Assembly: GCA_023415515.1 (NCBI GenBank)
Contig: JAEZKH010000267.1
Coordinates: 1 to 13,714 of the forward strand
Origin: Actinomycetes bacterium
GTDB lineage: Bacteria > Actinomycetota > Actinomycetes > Mycobacteriales > Mycobacteriaceae
Direction: 5' to 3'
DNA length: 13,714 bases
Part shown: piece after piece, positions 6,940 to 13,436 of the stretch
Layout: every line of letters starts with the position of its first letter
How positions within the stretch are numbered: the first letter of the stretch is position 1
Program-made: the position numbers and the translations under genes
Notes under the pieces: model-generated
Told to the model about the DNA's origin: nothing
Databases searched by the model: none
What the model saw: the letters and a program-made list of their open reading frames with translations, nothing else

Positions 6940-8067
6940 ATGAAGACCTCGGAGCGGGCCTATCGGATGGGTAGGGATTTCGCGGGGGTGCTGCCGCGCG
7001 CACACGCCGCGCTGCGAAGCTCCGGTGACTGGAAACCGTTGTCGCCGACGGGCGCCCGCCAGCTGGGCGAGGTGGTGCTCGACGAACTCGCGTTGTCGGG
7101 AATGACGCTCACCGCGCCGCCGCCGAGGACGGAGCGAACGCCGGCCTCATGTGAGGCCGCAGCTGAAGAATTGTCCACATTGGGCGTGGACGGTGCCCAC
7201 AACACCCCGGAACCGCTTGTGCCGAAATCGGTTCGGCGTCGCAGGCTCGGCCGACTCACCTACGAACGGCTCGCGTTCGACCATGAGCCGACGGTGCCGC
7301 CCTCGCTGACCGCGGCAGGCCTGGGCGGGCCGGCGCGGGCGGTCGTCCATCTGTGTCGGACCGGCGACGACGCGCGGCCGTGGCTGGTGTGGGTGCACGG
7401 CGCCGGGCAGGGGCAGCCGATCGACCTTTTGTTCTCGCGCGCCAGACGCATCCGCGACGAGCTGGGGTTCAACATCGCCCTGCCTGTGCAGCCGGGTCAC
7501 GGCTCGCGGCGCACGGCGTGGCCGCCCTACCCGAACATGGATCCGCTGACCAATGTCGCGGGCATGGTGCGCGCGGTGTCGGAGGTCCGCGCGCTCGTGC
7601 GCTGGCTGCGGCCGCAGTCGACGGTGATGGCGGTGTCCGGGGTATCGATGGGAAGCCCAGTGGCGGCGCTCGTTTCGCATTTTGAGCAGGTCGACGGCGT
7701 CGCCGTGTACACCCCGATCTTCGGGCTCAACGCGATGATCTCCGCCCACCTCGGCAGGTGGGGGCCGTCGGTGCAGGACACGATCGATCTTCTTCGTTCG
7801 GAGCCGGTCGCCCGGGCGTCGTCTGTCGTCGACTACCAATCCGTCGAGCCGACCGCCCCGCGGCACCGCCGACTGATCGTCGGCGCATGGCACGACCGGA
7901 TGGCGCTTCGCGAACCCGCTCTGCAGTTACACCAGCGCTGGGGCGGTGAAATGTTCTGGCACAGAGGAAGTCACGTCGGACATCTGTTCGCGCCGGGTGT
8001 CCAGGAGACTTCGGCGCGGTTCCTCCGCGCGGTCAGTGCGGGAGTCGGCCGCCGATCGTCCGGGTGA
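6940..8067 (+). CDS. Alpha/beta hydrolase, probable esterase
   Basis: Serine hydrolase of 375 residues. After a basic N-terminal region of about 140 residues the alpha/beta core starts: oxyanion segment WVHGAGQG (151-158), PGHGSRR (185-191), nucleophile elbow GVSMG (234-238) with Ser236, probable acid Asp319 in GAWHDR and probable base His348 in GSHVGHLF (His345 is an alternative). No signal peptide is seen, so it is probably cytosolic. The ATG at 6940 is 4 bases after the monooxygenase stop; a later in-frame ATG at 6967 is possible and neither has a strong Shine-Dalgarno site. An upstream extension to 6562 runs inside the monooxygenase and is rejected. Pairing with a BVMO suggests that it cleaves the ester or lactone produced there; this is inference from context. 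The PGHGSRR segment and long N-terminus recall ABHD18-like proteins, so a plain esterase role is not certain. Confidence 0.85.
   Translation: MKTSERAYRMGRDFAGVLPRAHAALRSSGDWKPLSPTGARQLGEVVLDELALSGMTLTAPPPRTERTPASCEAAAEELSTLGVDGAHNTPEPLVPKSVRRRRLGRLTYERLAFDHEPTVPPSLTAAGLGGPARAVVHLCRTGDDARPWLVWVHGAGQGQPIDLLFSRARRIRDELGFNIALPVQPGHGSRRTAWPPYPNMDPLTNVAGMVRAVSEVRALVRWLRPQSTVMAVSGVSMGSPVAALVSHFEQVDGVAVYTPIFGLNAMISAHLGRWGPSVQDTIDLLRSEPVARASSVVDYQSVEPTAPRHRRLIVGAWHDRMALREPALQLHQRWGGEMFWHRGSHVGHLFAPGVQETSARFLRAVSAGVGRRSSG
8033..8067. other. Tail-to-tail gene overlap
   Basis: The rightward hydrolase ends at 8067 and the leftward iclR ends at 8033, so 35 bases code on both strands. There is no room for an intrinsic terminator between them, and I see no hairpin-plus-T-run. 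The two transcripts would have complementary 3' ends. Confidence 0.85.
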
Positions 8068-8818
8068 CCTGTTCGGCGTAACCGACAACGAGGTCGACCC
8101 ATGCCTCGCACTGGGCGCGCGGCATTCGGATCGTCGGTCCGCTGACCGTGAGCGCACCAAGGATGTCGCCTGCGGCGTCGAACACCGGCGCCGACAGCCC
8201 TGAGGCCGAGTCCTCCCGCTCGCCTGCGGTGATCGCATAGCCGTCGGCCTTCGCCTGCGCAATCAGTGCACGTAATTCGCCAGGGCTGGTGACCGTGACG
8301 TCGGTCATCGGCTCAAGCGGCGCGGCAAGGATCCGCTCGGCGAGGTCGGGGTTCCATGCCAGCAGCACCCGCGACGCGGAACCGACGTGCAGTGGAATGA
8401 CCTTGCCGACATACATGTCTCGACGCAGCGCATGATGCGTCTCGGCGACTGCGACGCAGACGCGGTAGTTCTGCTCCACCTTGAAGAAGCAGGCGGTTTC
8501 TCCGGTCTTGTCGCGGAGTTCCTTGAGCACCGAGTTGACCACCGCGAGCACGTCGAGGTCCTTCAGCGCAGTTGCCGCCCAATACGACATCCGCACACCG
8601 ACACGGATGCGGTCGCCGGCCCGGTCGAGAAGGCCCTGGGCGACCATGTTGCTCACCAACCGCTGCACGGTCGACGTGGGCAGCCCGGTTGCCTGCTGGA
8701 TCTCACTGAGGCTCATCTCAGGGCGGGTCAGCGAGAACGCGTCGAGGATCTCGGTGATCTTGCCGAGCACCAGTAGCGGCTGCTGCTTGGGCGGTGCCGC
8801 GGGATGCTCGGTGCTCAT
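8033..8818 (-). CDS. IclR-family transcriptional regulator
   Basis: DNA-binding regulator of 261 residues, normal for the family. The N-terminal winged helix-turn-helix covers about 14-75, with the turn in SLSEIQQATGLPTSTVQRLV (36-55). The C-terminal effector domain (about 88-258) contains the family signature GEREDSASGLSAPVFD (199-214). IclR proteins usually sense a small acid metabolite and control a neighbouring catabolic operon. Here it is the last gene of the permease-transferase-lyase-dehydrogenase series, 19 bases after the dehydrogenase. The ATG at 8818 is chosen because the conserved fold follows; upstream codons belong to the dehydrogenase end in another frame. A 17-base palindrome-like sequence covers this start codon and may allow autoregulation. 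Its 3' end overlaps the convergent hydrolase by 35 bases. Confidence 0.93.
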   Translation of the reverse strand: MSTEHPAAPPKQQPLLVLGKITEILDAFSLTRPEMSLSEIQQATGLPTSTVQRLVSNMVAQGLLDRAGDRIRVGVRMSYWAATALKDLDVLAVVNSVLKELRDKTGETACFFKVEQNYRVCVAVAETHHALRRDMYVGKVIPLHVGSASRVLLAWNPDLAERILAAPLEPMTDVTVTSPGELRALIAQAKADGYAITAGEREDSASGLSAPVFDAAGDILGALTVSGPTIRMPRAQCEAWVDLVVGYAEQVTRTIGGRLPH

Positions 8819-8828
8819 GTCGTGAACA
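8812..8828. promoter_or_regulatory. Candidate IclR operator over the iclR start
   Basis: TGCTCATGTCGTGAACA has the form TGCTCA-N5-TGAACA, an imperfect inverted repeat (5 of 6 arm pairs complementary). It matches the minus-strand reading of 13505-13521 at 13 of 17 positions, with the mismatches in the centre. It covers the iclR start codon (8816-8818), which suits autoregulation. Part of the match comes from the ordinary ATGAGCAC start of the gene, so chance is possible. Confidence 0.4.
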
Positions 8829-8837
8829 TCCTCGCGC

Positions 8838-9836
8838 TCAACGGCGTTCCACCGCATCGGGATTGACGCAATGCGGCGGGATGTGCCCTCGGGCGATGGC
8901 GACTGCGTTGTCGGCGCACAGTTCCGCCATGCGCGCCCGCACCTTCGTCGTCGCGCTGCCGAGGTGGGGTAGCAGCACGACGTTGGGGAGGTCGGCGAGT
9001 CCGGGGGCAAGTCGCGGTTCGTCCTCGTAGACGTCGAGTCCGGCGCCTGCGAGATGGCCACTGCCCAACGTGGACACAAGCGCTCTTTCGTCGACGATCG
9101 GGCCCCGTGCGGTGTTCACCAGGATCGCCGTCGGCTTCATCGCCGCCATGGTGTCCGCATCGATCAGATGCCTGGTGGAGGGGGCCAGCGGCACGTGCAC
9201 CGACAGGAAGTCGCTGCACTCGACGAGTTCCCGCCAGCCGACCTGTCGCGCCGGATACGGCAACTCTGCGACCTCCGCGTCGTCGATGGTCCGGCCGTCG
9301 GGCGGATGTGAACAGAACATGATCTCCATGCCGAACGCGGCGGCACGCTTGGCGGTGGCGCGCGCTATCCGACCGAACCCGGCCAACCCGAGCGTTGCGC
9401 CCGAAACATCGTGGCCGAGCAGGAGTTCTGGCTTCCAGCCGGTGAAGTTCCCCGCGCGGGTGAAGCGGTCGGCCTCGATCGCGCGTCGCGCAGTGGCCAG
9501 GACGAGCAGCATCGCCACATCGGCTGTCGCGTCGGTGAGCACACCCGGGGTGTTGCCGACGACGATGCCGTTCTCGGTGGCGGAGGGGACGTCGACGTTG
9601 TCGTAACCGACTGCGAAGTTGGAGATTCCGGCCAGCTTCGCCTCGGCGAGCAGACCGGCATCGAACCGGTCCGACAGTTGGGCGACCACCACGTCGAAGT
9701 CACCCGATGCGCATGCGTCGCGCAGTTCGTCGGGCGTCGGCTGCGCTGCGGGTACGTGCACGAGGCCCGCCGCGCGCAGTGAGCCCATCCCGGGTTCGGG
9801 GATGGGGTAGGTGACGAGGAACCTGGGCTCAGCCAT
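8838..9836 (-). CDS. D-isomer 2-hydroxyacid dehydrogenase (glyoxylate/hydroxypyruvate reductase-like)
   Basis: Cytosolic NAD(P)-dependent oxidoreductase of 332 residues that interconverts 2-oxo acids and D-2-hydroxy acids. The nucleotide-binding turn is GLAGFGRIA (150-158), where the last Gly of GxGxxG is Ala. The catalytic set is complete: Arg244 in NTARGPIVDE, Glu273 in DVYEDEP and His291 in LLPHLGSAT. After the second beta strand the sequence is CSHPPDGR (175-182) with no Asp, which favours NADP(H) over NAD(H); this is inference from family rules. The ATG at 9836 overlaps the lyase stop by 8 bases, so translation is probably coupled; a longer frame to 10190 lies inside the lyase and is rejected. 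In this operon it probably reduces or oxidises the oxo acid released by the lyase (for example glyoxylate, pyruvate or hydroxypyruvate); the exact acid is unknown. Confidence 0.92.
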   Translation of the reverse strand: MAEPRFLVTYPIPEPGMGSLRAAGLVHVPAAQPTPDELRDACASGDFDVVVAQLSDRFDAGLLAEAKLAGISNFAVGYDNVDVPSATENGIVVGNTPGVLTDATADVAMLLVLATARRAIEADRFTRAGNFTGWKPELLLGHDVSGATLGLAGFGRIARATAKRAAAFGMEIMFCSHPPDGRTIDDAEVAELPYPARQVGWRELVECSDFLSVHVPLAPSTRHLIDADTMAAMKPTAILVNTARGPIVDERALVSTLGSGHLAGAGLDVYEDEPRLAPGLADLPNVVLLPHLGSATTKVRARMAELCADNAVAIARGHIPPHCVNPDAVERR

Positions 9837-10785
9837 CGCATGCCTGCTCACCGCCGCCGATGACCCATTCGAACGCCGACGATTTCGAGCGCGCGCCCTG
9901 AGCGGAGCGGGAACGGTTCGGCTCACCCAGTTCCGCAAGCAGCTTGTCGGTGATGTCGGCCATCGACGCCAGAGTAGACGGTGTGAACCAATCAGGTCGT
10001 GTCGCGAACAACAGATCCTCGGTCGGCGTGTTGCCGCTGGCGCCGGGTGCGAAGGGACACCCACCGAGGCCGCCGAGCGACCCGTCGACCATCGTCGCCC
10101 CTGCCGTGATCGCCGCGAGCGTGTTCGCCACCCCCAACCCCCAGGTGTCGTGGCCGTGAAACGCGATGCGGCGCCGCGGAGTCCGGTCACGCAAGCTGAC
10201 GATGAGATCGGCTACCTGCGTCGGGATGGCCTGGCCGATGGTGTCGCACACCACGATGTCGGCTGCTCCGGCAGTGCGCGGATCGGCGGCGATGCCGATG
10301 ACGCGCTGCGGATCGGTCACGCCCTCGAAGGGGCAGGTGAACGCGGTGGCGATGCACAGCTGTATCGCGCCGCCGACCTCTTCGGCGATCCGGACGGCGG
10401 CGGGCATCGCGGCGACGCTGTCCTCGGTGCTCCGACCGATGTTGGCTTTGTTGTGGCTGTTCGATGCCGAGAAGCAGTACTGGAAATTGCGCGCGCCCGC
10501 GGCCGCGGCCTTCTCGATGTGCCTCGGTGTCGCGACCCAGATCCAGCAGTCGGCCAATTCGTCGGCTTCGAGCGCGGCGATCACATCGAGGGTGTCGGCG
10601 AGCGGAGGTACCAGATCGGGGCGCGCCATCGACCCGATCTCGAGCGCTGGCACGCCGAGCGCCAACAGTTCGCGGATGATCTGCACCTTGCGGTCGGTGG
10701 GCAGGCTCTTCGACGTGAGTTGAAGTCCGTCGCGCAGGGTCACGTCGCGCAGTAGGGCGCGCGGGGTGAAGGGTCGAGACGTCAC
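9829..10785 (-). CDS. HMG-CoA-lyase-like aldolase (DRE-TIM metallolyase)
   Basis: Predicted lyase of 318 residues that would cleave a 3-hydroxyacyl-CoA of the hydroxymethylglutaryl type to an acyl-CoA (acetyl-CoA in the classical reaction) and an oxo acid. Catalytic residues of HMG-CoA lyase are kept: Arg18-Asp19 in LRDG, Glu49, metal ligands His210 and His212 in FHGHD, Asn252 in GASGN and the mobile-loop Cys243 in GGCPFAPG. Two otherwise conserved stretches differ: DGLQNE is DGLQLT (19-24), and the E-V-T-S-F-V-x-P-K type loop is EIGSMARPD (49-57). The acyl group may therefore not be HMG. It starts with GTG at 10785, overlapping the CoA-transferase stop by 4 bases, and overlaps the dehydrogenase by 8 bases. 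Citramalyl-CoA-like or other branched hydroxyacyl-CoA esters are alternatives. Confidence 0.9.
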   Translation of the reverse strand: MTSRPFTPRALLRDVTLRDGLQLTSKSLPTDRKVQIIRELLALGVPALEIGSMARPDLVPPLADTLDVIAALEADELADCWIWVATPRHIEKAAAAGARNFQYCFSASNSHNKANIGRSTEDSVAAMPAAVRIAEEVGGAIQLCIATAFTCPFEGVTDPQRVIGIAADPRTAGAADIVVCDTIGQAIPTQVADLIVSLRDRTPRRRIAFHGHDTWGLGVANTLAAITAGATMVDGSLGGLGGCPFAPGASGNTPTEDLLFATRPDWFTPSTLASMADITDKLLAELGEPNRSRSAQGARSKSSAFEWVIGGGEQACDG

Positions 10786-11990
10786 GCCAGTGATCCGATC
10801 TCGTCGGCGCTGAGGCCCAGAAGCGAGCAGAGCACCTCGCGGGTGTGTTCACCGAGGTCGGGTCCGACGCGGCGGATGGGCAACGAAGCCGAGCCGATGA
10901 CCGGGACGATCCCGGGAAAGCCGACCGCCTTCTCTTCGGCTTCGCCGGTGTCGACGTCGAACTGCTGGATCATGTTTCGCGCCGCGTACTGTTCGTCGGC
11001 GCAGATGTCGGCGGCGGTGTAGATCGGTCCTGAGGGCACACCGGCCTCGTCGAGCAGCTTGAGCGCGTCGTCTCGGCTGTGCCGACGGGTCCACTCGGCG
11101 ATCGCGGCGTCGAGTTCCTCGCGCCTGGCCCATCGGCCCGCGTTGGTCTGCAGGTCCGGATCCGTTGCGAGATCGGGCCTGCCGATGGTCTGCATGTAGC
11201 GCTGGTAGATCGCGTCCCCGTTGCCGGCCACGATGATGCTCGAGCCGTCGGCGCACGGGTATGCGTTGCTCGGTGCGATACCTTCCATGCGGCCACCGAC
11301 GCGTTGCCGCGTGACGCCGTAAGCCAGATAGTCGGGGACGAGTGACTCCATCACCGACAACACAGACTCGTTGAGGGCGACATCGATGATGCGTTGGGGC
11401 AGAGGAACGTCGGCGCGCTCACGTTGATACAGCGCCATCACGGTGCCGAACGCCGCATAGATCCCGGCGATCGAGTCGCCGATCGAGACGCCGGTCCGCA
11501 CCGGTGGCCGGTCCGGGTCGCCGACGAGCTCACGCAGGCCGCCGAACGCCTCTGCGACAGCGGCGAATCCCGGTCGCCCGGCCATCGGCCCGGTCTGGCC
11601 GAACGCGGAGATACGCGTGATGACGAGCTTGGGATTCACCGTGTCGAGGACGTCTGGCCCGAGTCCCCACTTCTCCAGTGTGCCGGGCCGGAAGTTCTCC
11701 AACAGCACATCGCAATGGTCGATGAGGTCGAGAATTATCTGCCTGCCACGCTCGGTCTGGAGGTCGACCACAATCGATTTCTTGTTGCGGTTGATCGTCC
11801 GGTACAGCATCGACGTGTCTCCGGAGTAGAGCCGCCAGTTGCGCAACTCGTCGCCGGTCACCGGGCGTTCGACCTTGATGACCTCGGCGCCGAAGTCGGC
11901 CAGCATGCGGCCCGCCGTCGGTGCAGCGATGTAGTTGCCGAGTTCCAGGACCCGTACCCCATCGAGTGGGCGAATGTCAGTGGTGGTCAC
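10782..11990 (-). CDS. CaiB/BaiF family III CoA-transferase (second copy, SUGCT-like)
   Basis: Predicted CoA-transferase of 402 residues that would activate a dicarboxylic or hydroxy-dicarboxylic acid using a donor such as succinyl-CoA. Family segments are GVRVLELGNYIAAPTAGRML (11-30), KSIVVDLQTERGR (71-83), LLENFRPGTLEKWGLG (96-111) and AFGQTGPMAGRPGF (129-142). The residue after GF, normally the catalytic Asp, is Ala143; Glu147 lies four residues later. The GRMEGIAPSNAYPCADG segment (233-249) and its lyase neighbour recall transferases annotated as succinyl-CoA:hydroxymethylglutarate CoA-transferase. The GTG at 11990 is supported by GAGGA (11997-12001) 7 bases upstream. It lies 27 bases after the permease and overlaps the lyase by 4 bases. 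Its only other window relative, at 57-1283, belongs to a clearly different branch. Confidence 0.9.
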   Translation of the reverse strand: MTTTDIRPLDGVRVLELGNYIAAPTAGRMLADFGAEVIKVERPVTGDELRNWRLYSGDTSMLYRTINRNKKSIVVDLQTERGRQIILDLIDHCDVLLENFRPGTLEKWGLGPDVLDTVNPKLVITRISAFGQTGPMAGRPGFAAVAEAFGGLRELVGDPDRPPVRTGVSIGDSIAGIYAAFGTVMALYQRERADVPLPQRIIDVALNESVLSVMESLVPDYLAYGVTRQRVGGRMEGIAPSNAYPCADGSSIIVAGNGDAIYQRYMQTIGRPDLATDPDLQTNAGRWARREELDAAIAEWTRRHSRDDALKLLDEAGVPSGPIYTAADICADEQYAARNMIQQFDVDTGEAEEKAVGFPGIVPVIGSASLPIRRVGPDLGEHTREVLCSLLGLSADEIGSLA

Positions 11991-11996
11991 TGTTTT

Positions 11997-12001
11997 TCCT
12001 C
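11997..12001 (-). promoter_or_regulatory. Ribosome binding site that decides the GTG start of the second CoA-transferase
   Basis: GAGGA on the minus strand lies 7 bases before GTG at 11990. No ATG is available at the correct distance, so the GTG start is well supported. Confidence 0.7.
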
Positions 12002-12017
12002 AATCGCATTGCAGCGG

Positions 12018-13430
12018 TCAGAAGAAGAGGCTCATCAGGAGTATGAGCAGAATCGCGACGACGGAGGCGACCGATACGCCGACGGTGACCGTCTTGAGCG
12101 TTCCGCGTGTCGACTGGCCAAGGAGCGACTGCAGCAGCCAGAAGGTGTTGCTCGTGACGTGCACCGCGAAAAGCGATCCGGCGCCCGCCGCAAGCGCAAT
12201 CAGCACGGGGTCGAGACCGATCACCGGTGCGACAGGCGCGAGGATGCCCGCGGACGTGATGGCCGAGATCGTCACCGATCCGACGGCGACATGCAGTGCG
12301 GCGGCGATGGCCCAGACCACCAGCAGTGGAGCGGCGGTGCTTGCGGTGAAGTACTCGCCGAGGATGTCGCCGAGACCCGCCGCCTTGATGGTCGCGGCGA
12401 GCGAACCGCCGACGCCGGTCAGAATCAGGATCTGCCCACTCTCTTTGAAGCCGGTGGCGATCGCCTTCTCGATCTTTTCGGCGCCCAGCGCGTACCGACC
12501 GACGAAGCTGGTTCCGATGAGCCCGATGAGGAGAGCCACGACGGGGGCGGAGATGAACTTGATGATCGGACTGTGAACATCGGCGGCGTCGAGGATCGCG
12601 CCGGTGGCGATCAGCACCAGTGCCAGGATCATCGGGGCGAACAGGAGAATCAACGGCGTCTGCGTCCTGGTCGTCGTCGCAGCTCTGGTGGCGACCCCGC
12701 CGCCTGGCCCGTCATCGCAACGCGCAACGACAGCGGCGGGTTCGCCGTCCTCGGCGTCGACGGATTCTGGATCGGCCCCGAGAAACTCCTGTTCGTCGCG
12801 CTCCGGGTTCCACCAGCCGTGGTTGAACAGAAACGACATGATCGCCACTGAGATCGCGACGGTCGGGATCGCGAGCATCACCCCGAACAACAACATCTTG
12901 CCCAGCGGCACACCCAGCAGACCGGCCAACGCAAGCGCACCGACGCCGGGGACGGTCAGCACGATCCCGCATTCGAGGCCGATCGCCATCGCGGCGGCCA
13001 TCCTCGCGGTGCCGTTGCGGCCGATCCTGGCGGCGAGGCTGCGGGCCAGAGGTGCCGAGATGACCAGAAGGACGTCAAGGAAGATGGACTGCAGTGCCAC
13101 CGCGATCGTCAAGGACATCGCATAGGGCATCCGCTTGGGGCCGAACACATTCAGCAACGTCTGCACCAACCGCTGAATCGCGCCGGTCTGCTGCAATATG
13201 GCGCCCATCAGCACGCCGAAGGCGATCAGCAGACCCACCTCGGCCATGATGTCGCCGAACCCGGTCATGATCGCGTCGATCGTCTCCTGCACGCCGATCC
13301 CGACCGCGAGCCCGAGGTAGGCCGACCCCACGACGAGCGAGACGACCGGATTGAACTTGAACCGCACGATCATCACGACCACCCCGATGATCGCGACCGC
13401 CGTGTTGATGACGACTGCGGTATGTGACAT
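12018..13430 (-). CDS. GntP-family permease (organic acid/proton symporter)
   Basis: Inner-membrane transporter of 470 residues with about 12 hydrophobic segments in two halves, divided by a hydrophilic stretch at about 203-258 that is longer and more acidic than the minimal loop. The second half carries GVGGSLAATIKAAGLGDIL (339-357) and ALHVAVGSVTISAITSAG (378-395), typical of the GntP family, whose known members import gluconate, D-serine, 2-keto-3-deoxygluconate or fructuronate by proton symport. Here the following genes suggest a hydroxy-dicarboxylate or related acid; that is inference. The ATG at 13430 is preferred because AAAGGGG lies 7 bases upstream (13438-13444); a TTG two codons earlier would sit almost on that site. 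It is the first gene of the five-gene series and has the only substantial upstream region. Confidence 0.88.
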   Translation of the reverse strand: MSHTAVVINTAVAIIGVVVMIVRFKFNPVVSLVVGSAYLGLAVGIGVQETIDAIMTGFGDIMAEVGLLIAFGVLMGAILQQTGAIQRLVQTLLNVFGPKRMPYAMSLTIAVALQSIFLDVLLVISAPLARSLAARIGRNGTARMAAAMAIGLECGIVLTVPGVGALALAGLLGVPLGKMLLFGVMLAIPTVAISVAIMSFLFNHGWWNPERDEQEFLGADPESVDAEDGEPAAVVARCDDGPGGGVATRAATTTRTQTPLILLFAPMILALVLIATGAILDAADVHSPIIKFISAPVVALLIGLIGTSFVGRYALGAEKIEKAIATGFKESGQILILTGVGGSLAATIKAAGLGDILGEYFTASTAAPLLVVWAIAAALHVAVGSVTISAITSAGILAPVAPVIGLDPVLIALAAGAGSLFAVHVTSNTFWLLQSLLGQSTRGTLKTVTVGVSVASVVAILLILLMSLFF

Positions 13431-13436
13431 GGGCAA

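Noticed and set aside
8819..9079. N-terminal extension of the IclR regulator
   Set aside because: The extra residues come from the other-frame reading of the dehydrogenase 3' end and have no IclR similarity.
11394..12851. Long plus-strand open frame (485 codons) opposite the second CoA-transferase and permease
   Set aside because: It spans two real genes and their intergenic gap, has low-complexity charged composition and no family motifs.
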